Shown piece by piece: positions 44,152-53,097 of a stretch of DNA of 64,000 nt (positions are counted from its first letter, which is position 1; each line of letters begins with the position of its first letter). The translations under genes and the position numbers were made by a program. The notes under the pieces are model-generated. The model saw only the letters and a list, made by a program, of their open reading frames with translations. It did not search any database and was not told the origin of the DNA. This stretch comes from Streptomyces sp. NBC_00654 (GTDB taxonomy: Bacteria; Actinomycetota; Actinomycetes; Streptomycetales; Streptomycetaceae), in contig NZ_JAPEOB010000001.1 in NCBI RefSeq assembly GCF_026341775.1, positions 2,542,001-2,606,000 of the forward strand, in the 5' to 3' direction.

Positions 44152-44218
44152 CGGGCTGACGGCGGGCGGGTGCTGCCCCGCCGTCAGGCCGGCCGGGCGC
44201 TGCCCCGCCGTCAGCCCG
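44152..44218 (+). terminator. Alternative hairpins after the MFS gene
   Basis: CGGGCTGACGGCGGG (44152-44166) can pair with CCCGCCGTCAG at 44177-44187 (11 bp) or more fully with CCCGCCGTCAGCCCG at 44204-44218 (15 bp). The two 3' arms are a direct duplication. The structure likely terminates the MFS transcript. The remaining sequence to 44385 holds the promoter of the next gene. Confidence 0.65.
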
Positions 44219-44385
44219 CGTGGGGCAGGCCGGCCGTATCCCCTCGTACGGCGCTGTGGATCCGGTGTCAGAAGTGCGTCAGGAACGGCACCGCGGCCGT
44301 ATGGAAGCCGCCAGAAGGGCTCGTCGCGGGGCCGTGGCGTTCCCACGCTGTCCTTCAGTCAGTCCGACGGAGGAACGAGCGAAAA

Positions 44386-46290
44386 ATGTCCATCGACATG
44401 GGAAAACCGAGCGCGCCGGGGCACGGTCCGGGCCAGGAGCAGCCTCCTGATACCGGTGCGGCCGTGCCTCCGGAAGCCGGAGACAGACACCGGCTGACCT
44501 CTCTCCAGGGCCTGTCCGCACTGTCGCTCGACGCGATGGCGTCCGTGGCGTACGGCCCGGAGTCGATCGTGCTCGTCCTGGCCGCCGCCGGGGCCTACGG
44601 ACTGGGCTTCACGCTCCCCGTCACGCTCGCCATCGCCGTACTGCTCGCCGTGCTGGTCGCCTCGTACCGGCAGGTCATCGCCGCCTTCCCGGACGGCGGC
44701 GGCTCGTACGCGGTGGCCAGGAAGCATCTCGGCCGGCGCACCGGCCTGGTCGCGGCCGCCTCGCTGATCCTGGACTACGTGCTCAATGTCGCCGTGTCGG
44801 TCACGGCGGGCGTCGCGGCGCTGACCTCGGCGTTCCCCGGACTGTACGGGCAACGGGTGTGGATCTGCCTGGCCGTCCTGGTCCTCGTCACGGCGGTGAA
44901 CCTGCGGGGCGTCGTCGACTCGGCCAAGGCGTTCCTCGTCCCCACCGCGCTCTTCGTCGGCTCGATCCTCTCGATGATCGTGGTCGGGCTCTTCCGGGAC
45001 GGACCGGTCAGCACGGCCTCCGCCGACGGCCACGCCTCCGCGCTCGGTGAGGGCGCCACCACCGTCGGCGCGCTGCTGCTCCTCAAGGCCTTCGCGGCCG
45101 GCTGCTCGGCACTGACCGGAGTCGAGGCGGTGGCCAACGCCGTACCGTCCTTCCGCGCCCCGGCCGCCCGCCGCGCCCAGCGCACGGAGGTGGCGCTCGG
45201 CGCGCTCCTCGGGGTGATGCTGATCGGGCTCTCGGTCCTCATCGGGCGCTTCCACCTCCAGCCGGTCGAGGGCGTGACCGTACTGGCCCAGCTCGCGGAC
45301 GCGTCCTTCGGACACTCCCTCGCCTTCTACGTGGTCCAGTTCGCCACCATGGTGCTGCTGGCGCTGGCCGCGAACACCTCCTTCGGCGGACTGCCCGTCC
45401 TGATGAGCCTGCTGGCCCGGGACAACTATCTGCCGCACGTCTTCGCCCTCAAGGCCGACCGCCAGGTGCACCGCCACGGTGTCCTCGCCCTGGCGGCCGT
45501 CTCCGCCGTGCTGCTGGCCGTCTCCGGCGGCGACACCAACACCCTCGTACCGCTCTTCGCGATCGGTGTGTTCGTCGGCTTCACGATCTGCCAGGCCGGG
45601 ATGGTCCGGCACTGGTACACGGAACGTCCCGGGGGATGGCGGGCCAGGGCCGCGCTCAACGGCCTGGGCGCACTGCTCACCGGCATCTCGGCGGTCGTCG
45701 TCACCGCGACCAAGTTCACCGAGGGCGCCTGGCTGATCGCCCTCGCGCTGCCGCTGCTGGTGCTCGGCTTCGAGAAGATCCACCGTAGCTACGCCCGCAT
45801 CGGCGCCCGCCTGGAACTGGGCCGCATCCCGCAACCGCCGCGGCGGGAGCGCTCGTTGGTCGTCGTGCCCGTCTCCGGGCTGTCGAAGCTGACCTGCCGT
45901 GCCCTGACCGCCGCCCGCTCCCTCGGCGAGGAGGTGCGCGCGGTCACCGTCACCCACCCGGCCCCCGAGGACCGGAAGGCGGCCGAAGCGCTGCGCCGCG
46001 ACTGGGAGCTGTGGAACCCGGGCGTCGGACTCATCGAGATCCCCTCCCCGGCCCGCTCCCTGGGGCGCCCGGTCTCCGCCTATGTGGCCGGGCTCGCCCG
46101 GTCGCACCCCGGCGTCCAGGTGACCGTCCTCATTCCCGAGACCGAACCGGCCCGGCTCTGGGAGCGGCTGCTGCAGAATCAGCGCGGCGCCGTCGTCGCC
46201 CGTGCCGTACGCCGCGACACCGACGCCGTGATCTGCCGGCTCCGGTTCCGGGTCACCCCCGGGTCCGGTTCCGCGCCCGGAGCACCCTGA
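44386..46290 (+). CDS. APC-superfamily permease, second KimA-like K+ transporter
   Basis: This 634-residue protein shares the layout of the protein at 14886: a short N-tail, LSLDAMASVAYGPESIV, FPDGGGSYAVARKHLG, ALTGVEAVANAVPSFR, about 12 helices and a soluble C-terminal domain (RSLVVVPVSGLSKLTCRALTAAR, VTVLIPETEPARLWERLLQNQ). The family includes the K+ importer KimA. ATG 44386 lies after GGAGGAACGAG; an in-frame region upstream to 44170 has no family similarity. Transport of K+ is inferred from family only. Confidence 0.87.
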   Translation: MSIDMGKPSAPGHGPGQEQPPDTGAAVPPEAGDRHRLTSLQGLSALSLDAMASVAYGPESIVLVLAAAGAYGLGFTLPVTLAIAVLLAVLVASYRQVIAAFPDGGGSYAVARKHLGRRTGLVAAASLILDYVLNVAVSVTAGVAALTSAFPGLYGQRVWICLAVLVLVTAVNLRGVVDSAKAFLVPTALFVGSILSMIVVGLFRDGPVSTASADGHASALGEGATTVGALLLLKAFAAGCSALTGVEAVANAVPSFRAPAARRAQRTEVALGALLGVMLIGLSVLIGRFHLQPVEGVTVLAQLADASFGHSLAFYVVQFATMVLLALAANTSFGGLPVLMSLLARDNYLPHVFALKADRQVHRHGVLALAAVSAVLLAVSGGDTNTLVPLFAIGVFVGFTICQAGMVRHWYTERPGGWRARAALNGLGALLTGISAVVVTATKFTEGAWLIALALPLLVLGFEKIHRSYARIGARLELGRIPQPPRRERSLVVVPVSGLSKLTCRALTAARSLGEEVRAVTVTHPAPEDRKAAEALRRDWELWNPGVGLIEIPSPARSLGRPVSAYVAGLARSHPGVQVTVLIPETEPARLWERLLQNQRGAVVARAVRRDTDAVICRLRFRVTPGSGSAPGAP

Positions 46291-46307
46291 CGCGCGGTCG
46301 CGGTGGC

Positions 46308-46338
46308 CCCGCGCCGGTGTCGGGGCGGCCGGCGCGGG
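46308..46338. terminator. Hairpin between convergent genes
   Basis: CCCGCGCCGG (46308-46317) and CCGGCGCGGG (46329-46338) form a perfect 10-bp stem with an 11-nt loop, in the 50-bp gap between the permease gene (+) and the NlpC/P60 gene (-). Confidence 0.75.
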
Positions 46339-46340
46339 CG

Positions 46341-47378
46341 TCAGAGGCGCACGCCCCACATGAACGGCATACCGCTCCGCGCCATCGATTCGTAGCGGAC
46401 CTTGGCGCCCGGCTTGGGCGCGTGAAGGATCTGGCCGTTGCCGGCGTAGAAACCGACATGGCTCAGGTCGGTGCGCATGATGACGAGGTCGCCGGGTTTG
46501 AGGGCGCTGAGCGAGTTGACGCGGGTGCCGACCCGGGCCTGTGCCTGCGAGGTGCGGGGGATGGAGACACCGGCCTGTCTGAAGGCCCATGAGGTCAGGC
46601 CCGAACAGTCGAAGGAGCCCGGACCCGACGCGCCCCACACGTACGGCATGCCGACGCGGCTCTGCGCGGCGGAGAAGGCGGAGGCGGTGCGTCCGGAGGC
46701 GCTGGCCTCATTGCCCAGATCCGTACGGGCGCTGTCGCGGTCGGCGCGCGCCTCCTCGGCGGCGGCCTTGGCCCTCTCCTCGGCGCTGAGGGTGTTCAGG
46801 AGCCGCCGCGCCTCGGCGAGCTTGCCCTGGATCTTCTTCTTCTCGCGCCCCATCTCGGCGCGTACGTCCTGGAGGTCACCGAGTCTGGCCGAGGCCTGGG
46901 CACGCTGCTGGTGCAGGGCGCGCTGCCGGCTCTCGAACGTGCGCAGGACGCTGAGCTGACGGTCGCTGAGCCGGTCCATGAGGGAGGCCTGGTCCAGGAA
47001 GCCGTCCGGGTCGGACGAGAGCATCAGCTGTACGGAGGGGTCGATGCCGCCGCTGCGGTACTGGGCGTTGGCCATCGCGCCGACGCCCTCGCGCAGGGTG
47101 TTGAGGTCCTCCTGCTTGCGGGCCGCGGTGTCCTGAAGGTCGGAGACCGACTTCTGGAGGGTGTCGGCCTCCTCCTTCGCGCCGTTGTACTTCTCCGTCG
47201 CCTGCGTGGCCTCCTCGTAGAGGCGGTCGATCTGCGCCTGGACCCCCTTCTTGTTCGGGTCGGGGGCGGGGTCGGCCGAGGCGGTCTGCGCCGAGAGCGC
47301 GACGGCAGCGGCGGCGGTGGCCGTCAGTGCGCTGGTGTACGCCCGGTGGGGCGGCTTGGGCCTGCGGTGGGACGCCAC
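46341..47378 (-). CDS. Secreted NlpC/P60 (C40) cell-wall peptidase
   Basis: This 345-residue protein has a signal peptide (RRPKPPHRAYTSALTATAAAAVALSAQTASA), a long coiled coil (about 45-220, rich in Glu/Gln/Arg) and a C-terminal NlpC/P60 domain. The catalytic Cys is in FDCSGLTSWAF, the His in SHVGFYAG, and a third polar residue in ILHAPKPG. It cuts peptide stems of peptidoglycan outside the cell; the coiled coil resembles RipA-type autoinhibition or divisome binding. GTG 47378 has an AAGGAG site 11 nt upstream. Divergent from a BlaI-type regulator gene. Confidence 0.93.
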   Translation of the reverse strand: MASHRRPKPPHRAYTSALTATAAAAVALSAQTASADPAPDPNKKGVQAQIDRLYEEATQATEKYNGAKEEADTLQKSVSDLQDTAARKQEDLNTLREGVGAMANAQYRSGGIDPSVQLMLSSDPDGFLDQASLMDRLSDRQLSVLRTFESRQRALHQQRAQASARLGDLQDVRAEMGREKKKIQGKLAEARRLLNTLSAEERAKAAAEEARADRDSARTDLGNEASASGRTASAFSAAQSRVGMPYVWGASGPGSFDCSGLTSWAFRQAGVSIPRTSQAQARVGTRVNSLSALKPGDLVIMRTDLSHVGFYAGNGQILHAPKPGAKVRYESMARSGMPFMWGVRL

Positions 47379-47477
47379 GATGGGGCCAACTCCTTCTTCC
47401 TCGGCTGCCTCCCTGCCGGAGCGGGGGCGCCGGGGTGCCGTGTCCGGATGCTCCGCAGGGCCACGAAAATACTAAGC

Positions 47478-47545
47478 GGATTAGCACTTGGTTTCCAAGT
47501 GTGGCCCCGTCGTTCCCTGTGCACCATCCGAGATGCTGCTAATCC
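47478..47545. promoter_or_regulatory. Inverted repeat in the nlpC/blaI divergent gap
   Basis: GGATTAGCA (47478-47486) is mirrored by TGCTAATCC (47537-47545), 50 bp apart, and CTTGG follows both copies. A small CTTGG-ttt-CCAAG hairpin sits beside the left copy. The elements are AT-rich for this genome and could be operator sites or a stem in the NlpC/P60 leader. Confidence 0.45.
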
Positions 47546-47668
47546 ACTTGGCTGTCCATCGCGAGCAGGTCCGGTGTGCTGCATCCTCCGGCCGTGGCTG
47601 TGGTGACGACTACGATGAACGGATACCGATCCCGGAGGGTGTGTTCTCCGGGCGTGAGGGGAGCGGCC

Positions 47669-48037
47669 GTGCGACAGCTGGGTGAGCTGGAGGCGGAGAT
47701 CATGCACCGCCTGTGGGCCTGGGGGCGCCCGGCGACCGCCCGCGACGTCCTGACCGACCTCAACAAGAAGCGCCCCATCGCCTACAGCACGGTCAAGACC
47801 GTCGCCGACATCCTGCACGGCAAGGGCATGCTGCGGCGCGAGAAGGAGGGGCGTGCCTGGGTCTACGAGCCCACCTGCACGCGCCAGCAGTACACCGCGA
47901 CCCTCATGCAGCAGGCCCTGGGCAGCAATCCCGACCCCGCGGGCGCGCTGCTGAGCTTTGTGGAGCAGATGTCGCCGGACGAGGCCGACGCGCTGCGCGC
48001 CGCCCTGCGTACGGCCAAGAGGCGGACGGACGGATGA
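47669..48037 (+). CDS. BlaI/MecI/CopY-family transcriptional repressor
   Basis: This 122-residue repressor has a winged-helix domain (GELEAEIMHRLWAWGRPATARDVLTDL, AYSTVKTVADILHGKGMLRREKEGRAWVYEP) and a helical dimerisation tail. GTG 47669 is set by a GAGGGGA site; longer starts have no family similarity. Its stop overlaps the start of an M56 peptidase gene (ATGA). Such pairs form a signal relay in which the membrane peptidase leads to loss of the repressor, classically in beta-lactam response. Confidence 0.93.
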   Translation: MRQLGELEAEIMHRLWAWGRPATARDVLTDLNKKRPIAYSTVKTVADILHGKGMLRREKEGRAWVYEPTCTRQQYTATLMQQALGSNPDPAGALLSFVEQMSPDEADALRAALRTAKRRTDG

Positions 48038-48954
48038 GCGCGGCCGTGGTGCTGGCCGGGTACGCCCTCCTGGCCGGCGTCGTGGTGCCGGCCGTGCTGT
48101 CGCGGGCGCGGTGGCCCCATCGGGCTCCGGCGGTGGCGGTCCTGGCCTGGCAGGGGCTGATGGTGACCTTCGTCGTCTCCACCGCCCTGGCGGTCTATCA
48201 CCTGGTCGTCTCCGAGCATCATGTGCACGAGGGCTTTCTCGGGCTCCTGAGTGCCTGTGGGCTCGCCCCGGGCGCCCTGGCGGGCGGCTCGTGGACCTCC
48301 GGCGGCGACGCACTCCTGCTGGCCCCGGCGGCGGTCGTCCTGCTCCCCTCGGCCTGGCTCGTCCGCACGGCGCTGCGGACCCGGCGCGCCCGGCGCCGCC
48401 ACCTCGATCTGCTCACCCTGGTCGGCAGCCCGGCTCCCGAGTACGGTGCCACCGTCGTGGAGCACGGTGTGCCGGCCGTCTACTGCCTTCCCGGGCGCTC
48501 CTGCCGGGTGGTCGTCACACGGGGCGCCCTGGACGTGCTCTCGGAGGAGCAGTTGCGCGCCGTGCTGGAACACGAGCGCGGTCACCTCGTGGGCCGCCAT
48601 CACCTTCTGCGGATGGAGACGGAGGCGTTCGCCCGCGCCTTCCCCGGCCTTCCGCTCGCCCGCCACGCCAGGGAACAGACGGCGCTCCTGCTGGAGATGG
48701 CCGCCGACGACCTCGCCCTGCGCTCCCACCCGCGCGAGGTGCTGGCCGCCGCGATGTGCGAGGTCGCGGGGGGCCAGGCCCCCCGGGCGGCGCTGGGCGC
48801 GGCGGGCCCGGACGGCGCGGGCGCGCTGATCCGGCTGCGGCGGGTGCTCGTTCCACAGCCGGAACCGCATCGCGCGACCTGGCTGGGGATCGTGGCGGCC
48901 TCGGTCCTCGCCCCGCTGCTGCCGCTGTTCCTCGCCTGCGGACCCGTCGCCTGA
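48034..48954 (+). CDS. M56-family (BlaR1-like) membrane metallopeptidase
   Basis: This 306-residue protein has membrane helices near the N-terminus (residues 1-20, 33-55, 85-110) and the C-terminus, and a cytoplasmic zinc peptidase site HERGH in VLEHERGHLVGRHH, with a downstream Glu (EMAADDLAL). There is no extracellular penicillin-binding sensor domain as in staphylococcal BlaR1, so the input signal is different or provided by another protein. It is coupled to the BlaI-type gene. Confidence 0.9.
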   Translation: MSAAVVLAGYALLAGVVVPAVLSRARWPHRAPAVAVLAWQGLMVTFVVSTALAVYHLVVSEHHVHEGFLGLLSACGLAPGALAGGSWTSGGDALLLAPAAVVLLPSAWLVRTALRTRRARRRHLDLLTLVGSPAPEYGATVVEHGVPAVYCLPGRSCRVVVTRGALDVLSEEQLRAVLEHERGHLVGRHHLLRMETEAFARAFPGLPLARHAREQTALLLEMAADDLALRSHPREVLAAAMCEVAGGQAPRAALGAAGPDGAGALIRLRRVLVPQPEPHRATWLGIVAASVLAPLLPLFLACGPVA

Positions 48955-48983
48955 CCCCGTGCGGCTGACCCGTCGCCTGACCT

Positions 48984-49022
48984 CGTGCGCGGATCCGCCC
49001 GTGACGCGGATCCGCCCGCACG
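48984..49022. terminator. Hairpin between convergent genes
   Basis: CGTGCGCGGATCCGC (48984-48998) pairs with GCGGATCCGC-CC-GCACG ending at 49022, with a two-base bulge. It lies in the 89-bp gap between the M56 gene (+) and the GNAT gene (-). Confidence 0.7.
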
Positions 49023-49043
49023 TGGCTGATGGCGGCGCGGCGG

Positions 49044-49619
49044 TCACCGTACCGATGGGCGCGGGTGTGCCGCCCAGTGTTCGTCGGCGGTGATGCCGAG
49101 CAGCACGACATCGTGGTGGGCGCCCGCGAAGAACTCGTGCTGGCGAAGCCGCCCTTCCTCGACGAAGCCCAGCGCGCGGTAGAGGGCGAGTGAGGCCTCG
49201 TTGAAGGCGTAGACCTCCACCTCGCACTTGTTGTAGCGCTGTTCGGCGAACATGTAGGTGAGCAGGAGTACGGTCGCCTCGGCCGCGTACCCCCTGCGGC
49301 GGTGCTCGCGGCCGATCTCGATACCCGTTCTGAACCGTCCCGCGCGGCGGTCGCTCTCCCCGACGGTTATGGCCCCGGCGAACACGTGGTCGCCCAGTGT
49401 CTCGACCACCAGACGGAACGACTCGCCACCCGGCGGGCGTCCGGCCCTCTCGGCGGTCCAGGAACGGAAGCTCTCGTCCGAGCGCGGAGGCTCGACCAGG
49501 TCGGCGCCGCGGGCGTCGAGGGTGTTCCGGTCCAGGTCGCGAAAACCTTCCCAGTCCTCGGGCTCGACACCTCGCAGGCGTATCCGCTCCCCGGTCCACA
49601 TGTCCGTCATCGCCCCCAC
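49044..49619 (-). CDS. GNAT-family N-acetyltransferase (RimJ/RimL type)
   Basis: This 191-residue protein has the RimJ/RimL-like pattern: GERIRLRGVEPEDWEGF, the acetyl-CoA loop IGREHRRRGYAAEATVLLLTYMF (R/Q-x-x-G-x-A), and FNEASLALYRALGFVEEGRLRQHEF. It transfers acetyl from acetyl-CoA to an amine; the acceptor is unknown. The start could also be the Met at residue 4 or 7. Confidence 0.9.
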   Translation of the reverse strand: MGAMTDMWTGERIRLRGVEPEDWEGFRDLDRNTLDARGADLVEPPRSDESFRSWTAERAGRPPGGESFRLVVETLGDHVFAGAITVGESDRRAGRFRTGIEIGREHRRRGYAAEATVLLLTYMFAEQRYNKCEVEVYAFNEASLALYRALGFVEEGRLRQHEFFAGAHHDVVLLGITADEHWAAHPRPSVR

Positions 49620-49790
49620 CTCTTCGCTCCTGGTCGCGGCCGGCGACCGCCGACGGCTTCCGTCCGCGTCGGGTCCGGGGCACCGGACCGTCCGCGACGT
49701 CCCGTCCGGCCCCGCCCTCCGGGCGGCCGACGATACCCGCGATGTCCGGGGGGTGAGGAGGAGGGGGGCGGTGCGGGAGCGCCCGTAGGT

Positions 49791-49809
49791 TTAGCTTAGG
49801 CTTGCCTAA
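49791..49809. promoter_or_regulatory. Iron box (IdeR/DmdR1-type operator)
   Basis: TTAGCTTAGGCTTGCCTAA is a 19-bp imperfect palindrome close to the TTAGGTTAGSCTAACCTAA consensus of actinobacterial iron repressors. It lies 33 bp before the start of the binding-protein gene, in the promoter position. Repression by Fe-loaded DmdR1 is the expected mode. Confidence 0.92.
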
Positions 49810-49842
49810 CTCTCATAGATCCGTCAATCACGAGGAACACCC

Positions 49843-50892
49843 ATGCTCGGCTTCACCCGCGTGCGTCGTCACACACTTGCCGCTTCGGCCACCGCCGCCG
49901 CTCTCGCCCTCGTCCTGGGCGGCTGCTCCTCGGACGGCGACAGTGACAAGGACGCGGCCAAGGCCTCGGCGAAGAACGGGGAAGCCTTCCCGGTCTCGAT
50001 CAAGAGCTCCCTCGGCACCGCGAAGATCGAGGAGAAGCCCGAGCGCATCGTCACGCTCGGCCAGGGCTCCGCGGAGACCGCCATCGCGCTCGGCCACACC
50101 CCGGTGGGCATCGAGAGCTACGAGTGGGGCAGCGACAAGTCCGGCTACCTGCCGTGGATCAACGAGGCCGTGAAGAAGTCCGGCGACAAGCCGCCCAAGC
50201 AGTTCACCGGCGGTGAGGACATCGACTTCGAGGCCATCACCGAGCTGGAGCCCGACGTGATCCTCGCCCCGTGGTCGGGCGTCACGCAGAAGCAGTACGA
50301 CATCCTCAAGGACATCGCGCCGACCGTCGCCTACCCCGACAAGGCGTGGAGCACCGACTGGGACGAGCAGATCGACATCATCGGCAAGGCGCTCGGCCGG
50401 ACCAAGGACGCCGAGGGTCTGAAGACGACGATCGAGAAGCAGCTCGCCGACGCCGCGGCCACCCGGCCGAACTACAAGGACGTCACGTTCTCGTACATCT
50501 ACACCTCCGGCCCCGGCACCCTCGGTGTCTTCAAGCCCGAGGAGCAGCGCGTCAAGATGGTCTCCTCGCTCGGCCTGACCGTCGACCCCGTCGTGAACGG
50601 CTTCAAGGAGACCGAGGGCACCGACTCGGCGCTCATCGGCCTGGAGAACGCCGAGAAGCTCAAGGACAGCGACGTCGTCTTCACGTTCTACATGGACGAG
50701 AAGACCCGCAAGGAGACCGAGGCACAGCCGCTGTACGCCGCGATCCCCGCGGTCAAGAAGGGTGCCGTCGTCGCGAGCGACGACAACTCCTTCGTCACGG
50801 CCTCCTCGATCATCAACCCGCTGACCGTCCCGTGGACGATCGAGCGCTACCTGCCGATCATCGACAAGGCCGTCGCCGCCGCCGGCAAGTAA
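49843..50892 (+). CDS. Siderophore-binding lipoprotein of an iron ABC transporter
   Basis: This 349-residue protein has a lipoprotein signal with lipobox LVLGGC (Cys about 27), a Ser/Asp/Lys linker, and the FecB/periplasmic-binding-protein-2 fold (PERIVTLGQGSAETAIALG, FEAITELEPDVILAPW, WTIERYLPIIDKAV). It captures ferric siderophore outside the membrane. The ligand class is not resolvable from sequence. It is first in a three-gene operon behind an iron box. Confidence 0.95.
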   Translation: MLGFTRVRRHTLAASATAAALALVLGGCSSDGDSDKDAAKASAKNGEAFPVSIKSSLGTAKIEEKPERIVTLGQGSAETAIALGHTPVGIESYEWGSDKSGYLPWINEAVKKSGDKPPKQFTGGEDIDFEAITELEPDVILAPWSGVTQKQYDILKDIAPTVAYPDKAWSTDWDEQIDIIGKALGRTKDAEGLKTTIEKQLADAAATRPNYKDVTFSYIYTSGPGTLGVFKPEEQRVKMVSSLGLTVDPVVNGFKETEGTDSALIGLENAEKLKDSDVVFTFYMDEKTRKETEAQPLYAAIPAVKKGAVVASDDNSFVTASSIINPLTVPWTIERYLPIIDKAVAAAGK

Positions 50893-50915
50893 GGCACCGA
50901 GGCACCTCTCACCCC

Positions 50916-51953
50916 ATGGCAACCACCACGGCCGCACCCCCGGGCGGCGCCGGTACCACGCGTACCGGCGCCGCCCGGCCGGCGTTGCTCCTGCTCCTGG
51001 GGCTCGCCGCCCTGGCACTCGCCCTCTGCGCGAGCGTCATGTTCGGCAGCCGCAGCACCTCGTTCGGCGAGGTGATCGATGTGCTCACCGGCACCGCCGA
51101 TCCCCACATCACCACCATCATCGAGAGCCGCTACCCCAGAACCGCGCTCGGTGTCCTGGCCGGACTCTGTCTCGCCGTCGCGGGCACCCTCATGCAGGGC
51201 GTCTCCCGCAACCCGCTCGCCGAACCCGGCCTTCTCGGCATCAACGCGGGCGCGTCCGCGAGCATCGTCGCCGCGACGGCCTGGTTCGGCGCGTCCGGCT
51301 CCACCGACACCATGTGGTGGGCCCTGCCCGGGGCGCTGATCGCCGGAGTGCTGGTCCATGTCATCGGCACGGCCGGCTCCGGTACGAGCGTGGTGCGGCT
51401 GGTGCTGGCCGGGGCGGTGCTCTCCGCGGTGCTGATGGCCTTCATCCAGGCCGTGACCCTCAGCAAGCCGGAGGTGTTCGACAGCTACCGCTACTGGGTC
51501 GTCGGGGCGCTCGGCGGCCGCGACTTCGACGTCTTCTGGTCCGTGTTGCCGTTCGCCGCCGTCGGCTTCCTCCTCGCCCTGGTGCTCGGCCCCGGCCTCA
51601 ATACCCTCGCGCTCGGCGACGCCACCGCGGTCTCGCTCGGCTCGCACCCGGGCCGGATCCGCGGCGGCGGTCTGTTCGCCGCCACACTGCTGAGCGCCGC
51701 CGCGACCGCGGCCGTCGGCCCGATCGCCTTCGTCGGCCTCGCGGTCCCGCATGTCGTACGGGCCCTGGTCGGCGTCGACTTCCGGCTCCAGATCCTGTTC
51801 TCCGCGCTCCTGGGCCCCACCCTGCTGCTCCTGGCCGATGTGGTGGGCCGGGTCGTCATGCGGCCCACCGAACTGATGGTCGGCGTCGTGACCGCCTTCA
51901 TCGGCGCGCCCGCACTGCTCATCGCCGTACGCAGGATGAGGGGCACCACATGA
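50916..51953 (+). CDS. FecCD-family iron-siderophore permease (first)
   Basis: This 345-residue protein has about nine to ten helices and the family motifs RYPRTALGVLAGLCLAVAGTLMQGVSRNPLAEPGLLGINAGA and GPIAFVGLAVPHVVR (the ATPase-coupling loop). ATG 50916 lies 23 bp after the lipoprotein gene. The stop overlaps the next permease start (ATGA), so the two make a heterodimeric channel. Confidence 0.95.
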   Translation: MATTTAAPPGGAGTTRTGAARPALLLLLGLAALALALCASVMFGSRSTSFGEVIDVLTGTADPHITTIIESRYPRTALGVLAGLCLAVAGTLMQGVSRNPLAEPGLLGINAGASASIVAATAWFGASGSTDTMWWALPGALIAGVLVHVIGTAGSGTSVVRLVLAGAVLSAVLMAFIQAVTLSKPEVFDSYRYWVVGALGGRDFDVFWSVLPFAAVGFLLALVLGPGLNTLALGDATAVSLGSHPGRIRGGGLFAATLLSAAATAAVGPIAFVGLAVPHVVRALVGVDFRLQILFSALLGPTLLLLADVVGRVVMRPTELMVGVVTAFIGAPALLIAVRRMRGTT

Positions 51954-53038
51954 CCACCGCCACCGGCGGGGGGACCACGCCCCCGCGCACCACCGCGCGC
52001 ACCACCCCGCCCAAGGGTTTCCTCAGAGCCGGTCCCCGGGTGGCGATCCCGGTGCGACGGGTCTCCGTCGTCGCGGCGATCGTGCTGCTGGTACTCATCG
52101 TCGTGGCCGCCGTCGCGACCCTGTCCATGGGACGTCTGGGCGTCGACCTGGCCGATCTGCCCGCCGCGCTGACCGGGGACGCGGAGGGCAAGAACCGGTT
52201 CGTCATGAACCGGCTGCGCGGCCCCCGGCTGACGGTCGCCCTCGGCACGGGCGCGGCGCTCGGCCTCTCCGGCGCGCTGTTCCAGTCCGTCACCCGGAAT
52301 CCCCTGGGCAGCCCCGATGTGATCGGCCTGGCGGCCGGCGCCGGGGCGGGCGCCGCCATCTCCGCGCTGATGTTCCCCGACACGGTCCCGGTGGCCGTCG
52401 GTGCCCTCGTCGGAGCGGTTCTCGCGATGGCCCTGGTGTACGTGTCCACCGGCACCGGCTTCCGCAATCCGGCACGGCTCGTCGTCGCCGGCATCGGGGT
52501 GGCGGCCATCGGCGCCGCCATCACCCAGTACGTCGTGTACGCGATGGAGCGGGACAAGGCCTCCGTCCTCACCGCCTATGTCAACGGGAGCCTGGCCGCC
52601 CGCTCCTGGAGCGACGCGACCACCATCTGGCTGGTGCTGCTCGTGGTGGCCCCGCTGACGGCCCTGATCGCCCGGCGGCTGGACATCGGGGAGATGGGCG
52701 ACGACATCGCCGAAGGACTCGGTTCCGAGCCGAAGCGGACGAAGAGCGCCGCCGTCGTGCTCGCGATCGTCCTCTCCGCGGCGGCCGTCAGTGTGGCCGG
52801 ACCCGTCGCCTTCATCGCCCTGACGGCGCCCCAGATCGCCAAGCGCATCACCCGGGTCTCCGGACCCCACCTGCTGCTGTCCGCCCTGACCGGCTCGCTG
52901 CTGCTCGTGGCGGCCGACCTCTGCGCCCAGCAGCTCCCGCTGTTCGACGATCTGCCGGTCGGCATCTACACAATGGCCATCGGCGGCACCTACCTCGGAT
53001 ATCTGCTGGTCCGTGAATGGCGCAGGGGAGTGCTGTAG
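51950..53038 (+). CDS. FecCD-family iron-siderophore permease (second)
   Basis: This 362-residue partner permease has a Thr/Pro-rich cytosolic N-tail, then LRGPRLTVALGTGAALGLSGALFQSVTRNPLGSPDVIGL and the coupling loop GPVAFIALTAPQIAKR. It is the last gene of the operon. No ATP-binding subunit gene follows, so the transporter must borrow an ATPase encoded elsewhere, as several Streptomyces siderophore systems do. Confidence 0.95.
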   Translation: MTTATGGGTTPPRTTARTTPPKGFLRAGPRVAIPVRRVSVVAAIVLLVLIVVAAVATLSMGRLGVDLADLPAALTGDAEGKNRFVMNRLRGPRLTVALGTGAALGLSGALFQSVTRNPLGSPDVIGLAAGAGAGAAISALMFPDTVPVAVGALVGAVLAMALVYVSTGTGFRNPARLVVAGIGVAAIGAAITQYVVYAMERDKASVLTAYVNGSLAARSWSDATTIWLVLLVVAPLTALIARRLDIGEMGDDIAEGLGSEPKRTKSAAVVLAIVLSAAAVSVAGPVAFIALTAPQIAKRITRVSGPHLLLSALTGSLLLVAADLCAQQLPLFDDLPVGIYTMAIGGTYLGYLLVREWRRGVL

Positions 53039-53097
53039 TACCGAGGTCCGGCCGGGACGACTGGTCTCGTACAGGTTCGTCGGCCATACTGCGCGCC

